This document shows, one piece after another, positions 35,252 to 44,552 of a stretch of 64,000 nucleotides of DNA. The notes under the pieces were generated by a model. The model was not told where the DNA came from. It saw only the letters and a program-made list of their open reading frames with translations, and searched no databases. The stretch comes from SZAS-79 sp965279075 (GTDB lineage: Bacteria; Pseudomonadota; Gammaproteobacteria; Burkholderiales; SG8-39), in NCBI GenBank assembly GCA_965279075.1, contig CBDIHI010000007.1:226538-290537 (forward strand). Reading direction: 5' to 3'. Both the position numbers and the translations under genes were made by a program. How positions within the stretch are numbered: position 1 is the first letter of the stretch; each line of letters begins with the position of its first letter.

Positions 35252-35939
35252 CCGGGCTGCGCGCCTGCTGATCGTCGAGGACGACAGCAGCCTCGCCGCG
35301 GGGCTCGCGCGCGCGCTGGGGCTCGAGGGCCACGCCGTGGAGCACCTGGAGTCGGGCGAGGCAGCGCTCGCCCGTGCCGCGGAGGCGGAATTCGACCTCG
35401 TCGTGCTCGACATCGGGTTGCCGGGCATCGACGGGTTCGAGGTGCTGCGGCGCCTGCGCCTTGCGGGAAACGCGATGCCGGTGCTGGTGCTGACGGCGCG
35501 CGATGCCGTCGGCGACCGCGTCCACGGCCTCGACCTGGGCGCGGACGACTACATGACCAAGCCCTTCGCATTGCCCGAACTGGCGGCGCGCGTGCGCGCA
35601 CTGGTTCGCCGTGGGCATTCGGGTTCGTCCGTGCGCAGCAGCCACGGCCCGCTCGAACTGGACCGCGCTGGCCGGCGCGCATTCCTGGCGGGCAGGCCGC
35701 TGGAGCTCGCGGCGCGCGAATGGGCGGTGCTGCAGATCCTGCTGGAGAAGGTCGAGAAGGTGGTGAGCAAGGAGGCGTTCATCGAATCGCTCACCAACTG
35801 GGAGGAGGACCTGTCGGCCAACGCGATCGAGGTCTACATCTCGAGGCTGCGCGCGAAGCTCGAGCCGGCCGGCATCCGGATTCGCACCGTGCGGGGTTTC
35901 GGTTATATGCTTGAGGAATTCAATCCCATGGGCGCCTAG
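35241..35939 (+). CDS. OmpR-family response regulator (no adjacent kinase)
   Basis: 232 aa from the second of two possible starts (the first, at 35226, adds five residues). Receiver domain with phosphoacceptor D57 in VVLDIGLPG and the conserved K of MTKPFALPEL; C-terminal winged helix with VEVYISRLRAKLEPAG and IRTVRGFGYML. It overlaps the czcA-like gene, so it is cotranscribed and probably controls the efflux operon. It is a close paralogue of the regulator at 38005-38679, next to which the only histidine kinase lies. Confidence 0.88.
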   Translation: MQPDRAARLLIVEDDSSLAAGLARALGLEGHAVEHLESGEAALARAAEAEFDLVVLDIGLPGIDGFEVLRRLRLAGNAMPVLVLTARDAVGDRVHGLDLGADDYMTKPFALPELAARVRALVRRGHSGSSVRSSHGPLELDRAGRRAFLAGRPLELAAREWAVLQILLEKVEKVVSKEAFIESLTNWEEDLSANAIEVYISRLRAKLEPAGIRIRTVRGFGYMLEEFNPMGA

Positions 35940-35953
35940 GCGCCTCCAGTCGA

Positions 35954-37894
35954 ATGCACAAGTTTTCATGGCGCGAGCGCCGCTTCGCGCCGCTGGTCGT
36001 TCTTGCCCTTGCATTCTGCGTGGGATCGTTCGTGCTCCGCCTCGTGTTCGCCAACTCGGGCGGCGACCACCAGCCACTGGGAGCCGGCGAGGCCGTGGCT
36101 GCTTTCGGCCTCGGCCTGTATTTCGACCTCGCCGCGTACGTGTATGCCGCGGTCCCGATGGCGCTCTACCTCCTGCTCGTGCCCGGGCGCATCTTCCACA
36201 GCCGCTGGCACCGCCCGCTGTGGCTGGCGGGCTGTTGGGCGCTCGTGTTCGGGACGCTGTTCCTGTTCGTCGCCGAGTGGTTCTTCTGGCAGGAGTTCCG
36301 CACGCGCTTCAACTTCATCGCGGTCGACTACCTGCTCTACACGCGCGAGGTGATCGGCAACATCCGCGAGTCCTACCCGGTCGGGCGGATCCTCGCCGCG
36401 CTCGGCGTGCTGGCTGCCCTCATGGTGTGGGGCCTGAGGGGGCCGCTGCTTTCGCCCCTCGCCGTGCCTCGCGCCGCGGGGGAGAAGTTCCTTCGCCGCC
36501 TGTTGTGGGCCGTGCCAGTGCTCGCGGCCCCGCTGCTCGTCTTCAACGGGGTCGACCGCACGCAGCGCGACTTCTCGGCCAATCCCCTGGCCAACGAGCT
36601 GGCCGGCGACGGCCTCTACGAGTTCTTCTCGGCCGCCTACAGGAACGAGCTCGACTACGTGACCCACTACGCGAGCCTGGACCCGGCCAAGGCCCGCGCG
36701 CTGCTGCGCCCCCTGCTCGAGACGCCGCACGCGAAGCTCGCCAGCGGCAACCCGCTCGACCTCACGCGCGTGGTGAGCTACCCGCGCGACGAAAAGCGCC
36801 TCAACGTGATCATGGTGTCGGTGGAGAGCTTCTCGGCCGATTACATGGCGAAGTTCGGCAACGCCAAGGGGCTCACGCCGCGGCTCGACGCGCTGGCCGA
36901 CAAGAGCCTGTTCTTCACGCAGCTCTACGCCACCGGCACGCGCACCGTGCGGGGGCTCGAGGCGCTCGCGCTCGCCTACCCGCCCACGCCCGGCCAATCG
37001 ATCGTCAAGCGTCCGCACAACGAGGGCATGTTCACCGTCGGGGGGGTGTTCGCCTCCAAGGGCTACGACGTGCGCTGGCTGTACGGCGGCTACGCCTACT
37101 TCGACAACATGCGCGCGTTCTTCGAGGGCAACGGCTACCTCGTCGAGGACCGCACCGTGATCCCCAAGGAGAAGATCCACCACGAGAACATCTGGGGCGT
37201 GGCCGACGAGGACCTGTTCACGATGGCGCTCGACCGCGCCGACGAGTCGCACGGGCGCGGCCGGCCGTTCTTCCAGCAGGTGATGACGACTTCGAACCAC
37301 CGGCCGTTCACCTATCCCGCGGGGCGCATCGACATCCCGTCCAAGTCGGGGCGCGACGGCGCGGTGAAGTACACCGACTGGGCGATCGGGGACTTCATCG
37401 AGCGCGCGAGGAAGCACGCCTGGTTCGACGACACCGTGTTCGTGATCGTCGCCGACCATTGCGCCTCGAGCGCGGGCAAGAGCGACGTGCCGATCAACCG
37501 CTACCTGATCCCGATGCTGGTCTATGCACCGAAGCATATACAGCCGCGCAGGGTCGACCGGCTGATGAGCCAGGTCGACGTGCCGCCTACGCTCCTCGGG
37601 CTGCTGAACATGGGCTACACCAGCCAGTTCCTGGGCTACGACCTGTTCGACCTCGAACCCGGGCGCGAGCGCGCCTTCGTCTCCACCTACCAGGAACTCG
37701 GGTTCATGCGCGGCGATGAGCTCGCCGTGCTGCGTCCGGGCAAGCGCGTGAGCGTCGTGAAGCCCTCGCCCGACGGGTCGGCCGTGCCGGCGAAGGCCAA
37801 CCCTGTGCTGACCGACGAGGCGATCGCCTGGTACCAGTCCGCCTCGGCGCTCTTCGGCGAGCATCGCGACAGGCTGGCCGGCCGGAGGAACTAG
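35954..37894 (+). CDS. LTA-synthase-like membrane sulfatase/phosphotransferase
   Basis: 646 aa. About five N-terminal transmembrane helices (residues 12-190) and a periplasmic alkaline-phosphatase-fold domain. The likely nucleophile is T331 in YATGTRTVRG, with VSVESFSADY, the late VIVADHC metal motif and NHRPFTYP. Relatives transfer glycerol-phosphate or phosphoethanolamine to envelope glycans or lipids; in Gram-negative bacteria OpgB-like roles are known. It lies 14 bp after the response regulator, suggesting envelope remodelling together with metal efflux. Confidence 0.85.
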   Translation: MHKFSWRERRFAPLVVLALAFCVGSFVLRLVFANSGGDHQPLGAGEAVAAFGLGLYFDLAAYVYAAVPMALYLLLVPGRIFHSRWHRPLWLAGCWALVFGTLFLFVAEWFFWQEFRTRFNFIAVDYLLYTREVIGNIRESYPVGRILAALGVLAALMVWGLRGPLLSPLAVPRAAGEKFLRRLLWAVPVLAAPLLVFNGVDRTQRDFSANPLANELAGDGLYEFFSAAYRNELDYVTHYASLDPAKARALLRPLLETPHAKLASGNPLDLTRVVSYPRDEKRLNVIMVSVESFSADYMAKFGNAKGLTPRLDALADKSLFFTQLYATGTRTVRGLEALALAYPPTPGQSIVKRPHNEGMFTVGGVFASKGYDVRWLYGGYAYFDNMRAFFEGNGYLVEDRTVIPKEKIHHENIWGVADEDLFTMALDRADESHGRGRPFFQQVMTTSNHRPFTYPAGRIDIPSKSGRDGAVKYTDWAIGDFIERARKHAWFDDTVFVIVADHCASSAGKSDVPINRYLIPMLVYAPKHIQPRRVDRLMSQVDVPPTLLGLLNMGYTSQFLGYDLFDLEPGRERAFVSTYQELGFMRGDELAVLRPGKRVSVVKPSPDGSAVPAKANPVLTDEAIAWYQSASALFGEHRDRLAGRRN

Positions 37895-37896
37895 AA

Positions 37897-37914
37897 GAGG
37901 GGCTGCCGCCCCTC
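37897..37914 (+). terminator. GC-rich hairpin after the sulfatase gene
   Basis: Stem GAGGGGC / GCCCCTC with loop TGCC, 2 bp after the stop codon. There is no T-run, so it may be a weak terminator or mRNA 3' stabiliser. Confidence 0.4.
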
Positions 37915-38004
37915 CTCAAGGCCTCCCCGCCGGCTTCCACGCTAGGTGCCGGGCCCGCGCAGCGATATCATCGAACCAAACCCACGGAACACGCTCCAAC
38001 CATT

Positions 38005-38679
38005 ATGCGCATCCTGATCGTAGAAGACGACGCCTCCCTGGGCGCAGGCCTCGCCCGGATCCTCGAGGCCGAGGGCTTCGCCGTCGACGTCATGAGGAGT
38101 GGCGAGCACGCCGCCATGGCCGTGCGCCAGGAGCATTTCGACCTCGTGATCCTCGACGTGGGCCTGCCCGGCATAGACGGCTTCGAGGTGCTGCGGCGAC
38201 TGCGGGCGGAGGGCGGGGCGATGCCGGTGCTGATCCTGACCGCGCGCGACGCGCTCGACGACCGCGTCCGCGGCCTCGACCTCGGTGCCGACGACTACAT
38301 GGCCAAGCCCTTCGCGATGCCGGAACTCGCCGCGCGGGTGCGCGCCCTGGTCCGCCGCGGCCAGTCGCAGTCCGGGCCGCGCATCGTGCACGGTCCGCTG
38401 GTGCTCGACACCAGCGCGCGCCGAGCGACCCTCAAGGGCGAGCCGCTCGAACTTGCGGCACGCGAATGGGCCGTGCTCGAGGTGCTGCTCGCGCGTGTCG
38501 AGAAGATCGTCAGCAAGGAGGCGATCATCCAGGCCATGGCGAGCTGGGGGGAGGAACTGTCGCTCAACGCGATCGAGGTGTACGTGTCCCGGCTGCGTGC
38601 CAAGCTCGAGCCCGCGGGCGTGCACATCCGCACGGTGCGCGGCTTCGGCTACATGCTCGAGGCCTGCAAGGCCGGCTGA
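38005..38679 (+). CDS. OmpR-family response regulator, TctD/QseB-like
   Basis: 224 aa. Receiver with D51 in VILDVGLPG, K in MAKPFAMPEL, and the winged-helix effector ending IRTVRGFGYMLEA. The stop overlaps the kinase start (TGATG), so both are translated together. TctD/TctE-like systems control tricarboxylate uptake, which would fit the many Bug proteins here, but the target genes are not shown. Confidence 0.9.
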   Translation: MRILIVEDDASLGAGLARILEAEGFAVDVMRSGEHAAMAVRQEHFDLVILDVGLPGIDGFEVLRRLRAEGGAMPVLILTARDALDDRVRGLDLGADDYMAKPFAMPELAARVRALVRRGQSQSGPRIVHGPLVLDTSARRATLKGEPLELAAREWAVLEVLLARVEKIVSKEAIIQAMASWGEELSLNAIEVYVSRLRAKLEPAGVHIRTVRGFGYMLEACKAG

Positions 38680-40064
38680 TGGCGGGAAGCCTTCGCGTCA
38701 CGCTGCTGCGGCTGCTGATCCCGCCGGTCGCCGTGATCCTCGCGGTCGGCTCGGTCGCGGCCTATTACCTGTCGATCGATCCGGCCGCCGACGCGTACGA
38801 CCAGTCGCTGATCAACACCGCCATCGCCCTGTCCGAGCGGATCCGCATGCAGGAGGGCCGGCCCGTGTTCGACCTGCCGAGCGCGGCCGAGGCGGTGGTG
38901 CGCACCGACAAGTACGACAAGGTCTTCTACGCCGTGCGCGACCCGGATGGCCGCGTGTTCGCCGGCGACCAGGACATCCCGCCGCCGCCGCCGGGCCTCA
39001 AGCCCGAGGACGGCGTCGTCGCCTACGACGCGCCCTACCGCGGCGGCCGGATCCGCGTCGCCGCGCTGCTCGTGCCCTGTGGTGCCGGCACCTGCACGGT
39101 GAAGGTCGCGGAAACGCGCATCAAGCGCGAGATGCTGTCGCGCGACATCCTGATCGGCAGCGTGCTGCCGCAGGCGCTCCTCGCCGTGCTGACGCTCGTG
39201 CTGGTGTGGTTCGGCGTGCGGCGCGGCCTCGCGCCGCTCGCGCGGCTGTCGGACGAGATCCTCGAGCGCTCGCCGCGGGACCTGCGCCCGATCGACGAGG
39301 GCGGCGCGCCCGCCGAGGCCAAGCCCCTGCTCGCCGCGCTGAACAAGCTCTTCGACCAGGTGGACGAGGCCAACCGCAACCAGCAGAGGTTCCTCGCCAA
39401 CGCCGCGCACCAGCTGAGGACGCCGCTGGCGGGCCTGCAGGCGCACACCGAGCTCGCGCTGGCCCAGCCGGTGCCCGACGCCTGCCGCGCGGAACTCGAA
39501 TACGTGCACAGCGCGACCATCCGCACGGCGCGCCTCGCCAACCAGCTGCTGGCGCTCGCCCGCGCCGAGCCCGGCGGCTACCGGCCCGCGGGCTTCTCGG
39601 ATTTCGACCTGCGCCAGGTGGTGGAGGAGTGCGCCGACGAATGGGTGCACCGGTCGCTCGCGAAGGACGTGGACCTCGGCTTCGACCTCGCGCCGGCGAC
39701 CGTGTCCGGCGATGCTTTCCTGCTGCGCGAACTGCTCGTCAACCTGATCGGCAACGCGGTGGAGTACACGCAGCCGGGTGGCCACGTCACGGTCCGGACC
39801 GGCTTCGCCGAAGGCCATGCCTTCCTCGAGGTCGAGGACGACGGACCGGGCATTCCGGCGGAAGAACGCGGGCGCGTGCAGGAACGCTTCTACCGGCTGC
39901 CGGGGACGGCCGGGACCGGCAGCGGCCTCGGCCTCGCGATCGTCAGGGAGATCGCGCTTGCCCATGGCGCGCGGGTGGAGATCGGCGACGGACAGGACGG
40001 GCGCGGTTGCCGCACGCGCTTGATATTCGCCGCCACCGCCCCCATCTCCAGGCCGGCGGCTTGA
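38679..40064 (+). CDS. Sensor histidine kinase, TctE/QseC-like
   Basis: 461 aa. Two membrane helices (about 8-28 and 163-183) flank a periplasmic sensor of the 2CSK_N type (AADAYDQSLINTAIALSERI). HAMP-like linker, then H-box NAAHQLRTPLAG with phosphorylated H244, N-box NLIGNAVEYT, and G-boxes DDGPGIPAEE and GTGSGLGLAIV. Cognate kinase of the regulator 1 bp upstream, and perhaps also of the paralogous orphan regulator at 35241-35939. Confidence 0.92.
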   Translation: MAGSLRVTLLRLLIPPVAVILAVGSVAAYYLSIDPAADAYDQSLINTAIALSERIRMQEGRPVFDLPSAAEAVVRTDKYDKVFYAVRDPDGRVFAGDQDIPPPPPGLKPEDGVVAYDAPYRGGRIRVAALLVPCGAGTCTVKVAETRIKREMLSRDILIGSVLPQALLAVLTLVLVWFGVRRGLAPLARLSDEILERSPRDLRPIDEGGAPAEAKPLLAALNKLFDQVDEANRNQQRFLANAAHQLRTPLAGLQAHTELALAQPVPDACRAELEYVHSATIRTARLANQLLALARAEPGGYRPAGFSDFDLRQVVEECADEWVHRSLAKDVDLGFDLAPATVSGDAFLLRELLVNLIGNAVEYTQPGGHVTVRTGFAEGHAFLEVEDDGPGIPAEERGRVQERFYRLPGTAGTGSGLGLAIVREIALAHGARVEIGDGQDGRGCRTRLIFAATAPISRPAA

Positions 40065-40112
40065 CCGACCCCGGGGGGCGTTCTACCCTCGGCGCAACGA
40101 AGGAGCACCCCC

Positions 40113-41138
40113 ATGGATAGCGTAGACATCGAAGTCCTCCGCAGCGCACAGGCGTGGATGGCCGGCGGCCACCGCGTCACGCTCGCCACGATCGTGAAGA
40201 CCTGGGGCTCGGCCCCGCGGCCCGTGGGCGCGCTGCTCGTGATCCGCGACGACGGCCTCGTGTCGGGCTCCGTGTCCGGGGGGTGCGTCGAGGACGACCT
40301 GATCGAGAAGGTGAAGGCGGGCGGCCTCGCGAAGGACAAGCCCGCCATCACCACCTACGGCGTCACCAACGAGGAGGCCAACCGCTGGGGCCTGCCTTGC
40401 GGCGGCACCCTGCAGCTGGTGCTGGAGCCGCTGACGGCGGCGAGCGGCGTGGACGAACTGCTGGAGACCATCGGCAAGCAGCAGCTGGTGTCCCGCCGCC
40501 TGGAGATCGAATCCGGCCGCGTCACCATGACCCCGGGCAAGTGGTCCGACATGCTCGAGTTCGACGGCAAGGTGCTCGCCACCGTGCATGGGCCGCGCTG
40601 GAGGCTGGTGCTGATCGGCGCGGGGCAGATGAGCCGCTACCTCGCCGAGATGGCGCGCATGCTCGACTACCAGGTCACGGTGATCGACCCGCGCGAGGAG
40701 TACTACTCCGGCTGGGACATGCCCGGGCTGGAAGTGAACCGCGGCATGCCGGACGACGTCGTCGCCGCGATGAACATGGACGGCCACAGCGCCGTGGTGG
40801 CGCTGACGCACGATCCCAAGCTCGACGACCTCGCCCTGATGGAGGCGCTCAAATCCCCGGCGTTCTACGTCGGCGCGATCGGCTCGAAGAAGAACAACGA
40901 CGCGCGTCGCAAGCGCCTCGAGGAATTCGAGCTCTCGAAGGATGAGATCGCGCGCCTGCACGGGCCGGTGGGTCTCTACCTCGGCTCCAAGACCCCGCCC
41001 GAGATCGCGCTGGCGATCATGGCCGAGATGACGGCGGTGCGCTACGGCGTGCCCAGCGTAGGCTGGGAGGCTAAGGAGAAGTCGCGCTTCGCCCCCTCCG
41101 CCTGCGAAGTGGCGCCCGCAACGTCCTCGCCCACTTGA
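40113..41138 (+). CDS. xdhC: XdhC/CoxI-family molybdenum-cofactor maturation protein
   Basis: 341 aa. XdhC N-terminal domain (ATIVKTWGSAPRPVGALLVI, SGSVSGGCVEDDL, WGLPCGGTLQLVLEPL) and a C-terminal Rossmann domain (LVLIGAGQMSRYLAEMARMLDYQVTVIDPREE). XdhC proteins bind the molybdenum cofactor, protect its sulfurated form and insert it into xanthine dehydrogenase-family enzymes. The clients are probably the two CoxL-type proteins in this window. Confidence 0.9.
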   Translation: MDSVDIEVLRSAQAWMAGGHRVTLATIVKTWGSAPRPVGALLVIRDDGLVSGSVSGGCVEDDLIEKVKAGGLAKDKPAITTYGVTNEEANRWGLPCGGTLQLVLEPLTAASGVDELLETIGKQQLVSRRLEIESGRVTMTPGKWSDMLEFDGKVLATVHGPRWRLVLIGAGQMSRYLAEMARMLDYQVTVIDPREEYYSGWDMPGLEVNRGMPDDVVAAMNMDGHSAVVALTHDPKLDDLALMEALKSPAFYVGAIGSKKNNDARRKRLEEFELSKDEIARLHGPVGLYLGSKTPPEIALAIMAEMTAVRYGVPSVGWEAKEKSRFAPSACEVAPATSSPT

Positions 41139-41716
41139 GCGGCATCACCGGGATACTGCTCGCCGCGGGATCCGCGCGGCGCTTCGGCGCCGACAAGCTG
41201 CTCCACCCGCTGCTCACCGGAATCCCGATCGCGGTCACGGCGGCGCGCACCCTCAAGGCCGTGCTGCCACGCTGCGTGGCGGTCGTGCGCCCCGGCGCGG
41301 ACGCGCTCGCCGGACTGCTGCGTGCGGAGGGACTGGAAGTCGTCGTATGCCCCAACGCGGACGAAGGCATGGGCGCGAGCCTTGCCTGCGCGGCGCAGGC
41401 TGCGGGCGAGGCGGACGGGTACCTCGTGGCGCTGGCCGACATGCCGTACATCCGGGCCAGTTCGCTTGCCGCAGTGCGCGACGCGCTGGCCGGCGGCCCG
41501 GCGCTGGTCGCCCCGTACTTCCGCACGCGCCGGGGCCACCCGGTGGGCATCGCAGGGCGATTCCGTCCCGAGCTGATGGCCGCATCGGGTGACGAGGGCG
41601 CGCGAAAGCTGCTCGAACGCCACGCCGCGGACCTCGTCAAGGTGCCCGTCGGCGACCCCGGCGTGATCCGCGACGTCGACACCCCCGCGGACCTCGCGCC
41701 GCCGATCGCAACCTGA
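41135..41716 (+). CDS. mocA: MocA-like molybdenum cofactor cytidylyltransferase
   Basis: 193 aa nucleotidyltransferase. N-terminal LLAAGSARRFGADKLL binds CTP, and ALADMPYI carries the metal-binding Asp. MocA converts the cofactor to the dinucleotide (MCD) used by the xanthine oxidase family. The start is TTG inside a TTGA overlap with xdhC; no ATG lies at the start of homology. A GTP-using MobA or another NTP transferase is less likely given the xdhC neighbour. Confidence 0.8.
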   Translation: MSGITGILLAAGSARRFGADKLLHPLLTGIPIAVTAARTLKAVLPRCVAVVRPGADALAGLLRAEGLEVVVCPNADEGMGASLACAAQAAGEADGYLVALADMPYIRASSLAAVRDALAGGPALVAPYFRTRRGHPVGIAGRFRPELMAASGDEGARKLLERHAADLVKVPVGDPGVIRDVDTPADLAPPIAT

Positions 41717-41751
41717 GGCCACCTGAGAGTCTCCGACCTGGAACCCCGAAC

Positions 41752-42678
41752 ATGAAACTCGACACCACGGCGCATGGCGTCTACGTCATCGCCCCGACGC
41801 CTTTCCACCCCGACGGCCGCATCGACGAGGCCTCGGTAGACCGCATGACCGACTTCTTCGTGCAGGCCGGCGCCACCGGGCTGACGGTGCTGGGCCAGCT
41901 CGGCGAGGCGGCCAAGATGGACCACGAAGAGTCGGTCGGTATCGTCAGGCGCGTCATCGGGCGCACGAGCCTGCCCGTCGTCGTCGGCGTGTCGGCGCCC
42001 GGCTTCGCCGCAATGCGGGCCCTGACGGCGGACGTCATGGCCGCGGGCGCCGCGGGCGTGATGATCGCGCCGCCCAACACGCTGCGCACCGACGACGCCA
42101 TCGTGCAGTACTACGCCCAGGCTTCCGAGGCGATCGGGCACGACGTGCCTTTCGTGCTGCAGGATTACCCGCTCACGTTCTCCGTGCAGATGTCCCCCGC
42201 GGTGATACGGCGCATCGTGACCGACAACCCGGCGTGCAAGGTGCTCAAGCACGAGGACTGGCCCGGGCTCGAAAAGATCTCCACGCTGCGCGCCTGGGAA
42301 CGGGACGGCTCGATGCGGCAGATCTCCATCCTGACGGGCAACAACGCGCTGTTCCTGGACTTCGAACTGGAGCGCGGGGCGGACGGCGCGAACACCGGCT
42401 ACTGCTTTCCCGACATGCTCGCCGACGTGGTGCGCCTCTCGAAAGCCGGCCGGCGCGACGAGGCGCACGACCTGTTCGACGCGCACCTCCCCCTGATCCG
42501 CTACGAACAACAGCCCGGCCCCGGCCTCGCGGTGCGCAAGTACGTGATGATGCGCCGCGGGATCATCGCCTCGGACGCGCTGCGCCGGCCCGGCGGCGCG
42601 CTCACCCCGGCGGCCCGCGCCGAGGTCGACTACCTGCTGGCGCGGCTCGCGCTCAGGGATCCGCGCGCGCGCCTGTAG
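41752..42678 (+). CDS. DapA/NAL-family class I aldolase or lyase
   Basis: 308 aa TIM barrel. Schiff-base lysine K166 in VLKHEDWPG, catalytic Tyr Y139 in VLQDYPL, and the GQLGEAAKM motif in place of the usual G-T-T-G-E. Family members cleave or condense 2-oxo acids (dihydrodipicolinate, N-acetylneuraminate, keto-deoxy sugar acids). Linkage to xdhC/mocA suggests a catabolic role rather than lysine synthesis. Confidence 0.85.
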   Translation: MKLDTTAHGVYVIAPTPFHPDGRIDEASVDRMTDFFVQAGATGLTVLGQLGEAAKMDHEESVGIVRRVIGRTSLPVVVGVSAPGFAAMRALTADVMAAGAAGVMIAPPNTLRTDDAIVQYYAQASEAIGHDVPFVLQDYPLTFSVQMSPAVIRRIVTDNPACKVLKHEDWPGLEKISTLRAWERDGSMRQISILTGNNALFLDFELERGADGANTGYCFPDMLADVVRLSKAGRRDEAHDLFDAHLPLIRYEQQPGPGLAVRKYVMMRRGIIASDALRRPGGALTPAARAEVDYLLARLALRDPRARL

Positions 42679-42709
42679 GCCGTCCCGTCCCCCTGCCGGT
42701 CGCATGAAT

Positions 42710-42813
42710 TCTGGACTTTTTATCTTGAAGTCCACGCCAGGACTGACCTTCCGGGCAGTTTAGATACCGGAACAATGATATTCCATGGGGTGGCGCTCCC
42801 CGGCTGGTAAAAT
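42710..42813 (+). promoter_or_regulatory. Upstream region of glyA with dyad and -10 box
   Basis: The 161-bp gap holds an inverted repeat TGGACTT (42710-42716) / AAGTCCA (42726-42732) with a 9-bp AT-rich spacer, and a likely -10 box TAAAAT (42808-42813) 26 bp before the glyA ATG. The -35 is weak. The dyad could be an operator or the terminator stem of the preceding gene. Confidence 0.4.
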
Positions 42814-42839
42814 CCTGCATCCCCCTACAGAAGCCCGCC

Positions 42840-44081
42840 ATGTTCCACGCCAACCTCCTCGCCCAGTCCGACCCCGAACTCTGGAACGCCATCCGCCTGG
42901 AAAACCGCCGCCAGGAGGACCACGTCGAGCTGATCGCCTCCGAGAACTACGTCAGCCGGGAGGTCATGCTCGCGCAGGGCAGCCAGCTGACCAACAAGTA
43001 CGCGGAAGGCTACCCGGGCAAGCGTTACTACGGCGGCTGCGAGTTCGTCGACATCGCCGAGACCCTCGCGATCGAGCGCGCGAAGAAGCTGTTCGGCGCC
43101 GACTGGGCCAACGTGCAGCCGCACTCGGGCTCGCAGGCCAACCAGGCGGTGTACGTCGCCAACCTCAAGCCCGGCGACACGGTGCTGGGCATGTCGCTCG
43201 CGCACGGCGGGCACCTGACGCACGGCTCGCCGGTGAACCTCTCGGGCAAGCTCTACAACTTCGTGTCGTACGGGCTGAACGACAAGGAAGAGATCGATTA
43301 CGACGCAGCCGAGAAACTCGCCGTCGAGCACAAGCCGAAGATGATCGTGACCGGCGCCTCGGCGTACTCGCTGCGCATCGACTGGAAGCGCTTTCGCGCG
43401 ATCGCCGACAAGGTCGGCGCGCTGCTGATGGCCGACATGGCGCATTACGCCGGCATGGTCGCGGTGGGCCTGTACCCCTCGCCGATCGGCATCGCGCATT
43501 ACGTGACCACCACCACGCACAAGACGCTGCGCGGCCCGCGCGGCGGCCTGATCCTGGGCATGGGCGACATCGCCAAGGGCCCGAACTCGGCGATATTCCC
43601 CGGCCTGCAGGGCGGCCCGCTGATGCACGTGATCGCCGCAAAGGCGGTGGCCTTCGGCGAAGCCATGCGCCCGGACTTCAAGGCCTACCAGCAGCAGGTG
43701 CTGGACAACGCCTCCGCCATGGCGACGGCGCTGACGGCGCGCGGCGTGCGCGTGGTCTCCGGCCGCACCGAGTCGCACATGATGCTGCTCGACCTGCGCG
43801 CGAAGAAGATCACCGGCAAGGACGCCGAAGCCGCGCTCGGCAGCGCGCACATCACCGTCAACAAGAACGCGATCCCGAACGACCCCGAGAAGCCCATGGT
43901 CACCAGCGGCATCCGCGTCGGCACGCCCGCCATGACCACGCGCGGCTTCGGCACCAACGAAGCGAAGATCCTCGCCGGACTGATCGCAGACGTGTTCGAG
44001 GCGCCGTCGGATGAGGCGAACCTCAAGCGCGTGCGCGGCGCCGTCGGCGAGCTCTGCGCCGCGTTCCCCGTCTACGGCTAG
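42840..44081 (+). CDS. glyA: Serine hydroxymethyltransferase
   Basis: 413 aa, full length. PLP lysine K228 in TTTTHKTLRGPRGG (K229 in E. coli), tetrahydrofolate and PLP motifs (NVQPHSGSQANQAVY, MADMAHYAGMVAVG). It converts serine and tetrahydrofolate to glycine and methylene-tetrahydrofolate in the cytoplasm. First gene of a conserved block with nrdR and rib genes. Confidence 0.97.
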   Translation: MFHANLLAQSDPELWNAIRLENRRQEDHVELIASENYVSREVMLAQGSQLTNKYAEGYPGKRYYGGCEFVDIAETLAIERAKKLFGADWANVQPHSGSQANQAVYVANLKPGDTVLGMSLAHGGHLTHGSPVNLSGKLYNFVSYGLNDKEEIDYDAAEKLAVEHKPKMIVTGASAYSLRIDWKRFRAIADKVGALLMADMAHYAGMVAVGLYPSPIGIAHYVTTTTHKTLRGPRGGLILGMGDIAKGPNSAIFPGLQGGPLMHVIAAKAVAFGEAMRPDFKAYQQQVLDNASAMATALTARGVRVVSGRTESHMMLLDLRAKKITGKDAEAALGSAHITVNKNAIPNDPEKPMVTSGIRVGTPAMTTRGFGTNEAKILAGLIADVFEAPSDEANLKRVRGAVGELCAAFPVYG

Positions 44082-44090
44082 CCCACCGCG

Positions 44091-44552
44091 ATGCGCTGTC
44101 CCTTCTGCGCCTCCGAGGACACCCAGGTCCTCGACACGCGCACCAACCCGGATACGAACTCGATCCGGAGGCGGAGGAAATGCGCGGCCTGCGACAAGCG
44201 CTTCACGACCTACGAGAAGGTCGAGCTGCGCATGCCGCGGCTGGTGAAGAAGGACGGCACGCGCACCGACTTCGAGCGCGACAAGCTGATGGGCAGCATG
44301 ATGCTCGCGCTGAGGAAGCGCCAGGTCGCCACCGACAAGGTCGACCAGGCCATCGACCGCATCGAGGAAAAGCTGCGCGCCTCGGGCGAGCGGGAGCTCC
44401 CCACGGCCAAGGTCGGCGAGCTCGTCATGCGCGAACTCGCCAAGCTCGACAAGGTGGCCTACATCCGCTTCGCTTCGGTGTACCGCAGTTTCGATACGCC
44501 CGATGATTTCCGCGAAGCGGTCCTTGAAGTGAAGAAGCCGAGAAGGAAGTGA
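44091..44552 (+). CDS. nrdR: Transcriptional repressor NrdR
   Basis: 153 aa. N-terminal zinc ribbon C3/C6/C31/C34 followed by the ATP-cone (PRLVKKDGTRTDFERDKLMGSMMLALRKR). NrdR represses ribonucleotide reductase genes in response to dATP/ATP. It starts 9 bp after glyA, and its stop overlaps the ribD GTG. Confidence 0.97.
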   Translation: MRCPFCASEDTQVLDTRTNPDTNSIRRRRKCAACDKRFTTYEKVELRMPRLVKKDGTRTDFERDKLMGSMMLALRKRQVATDKVDQAIDRIEEKLRASGERELPTAKVGELVMRELAKLDKVAYIRFASVYRSFDTPDDFREAVLEVKKPRRK

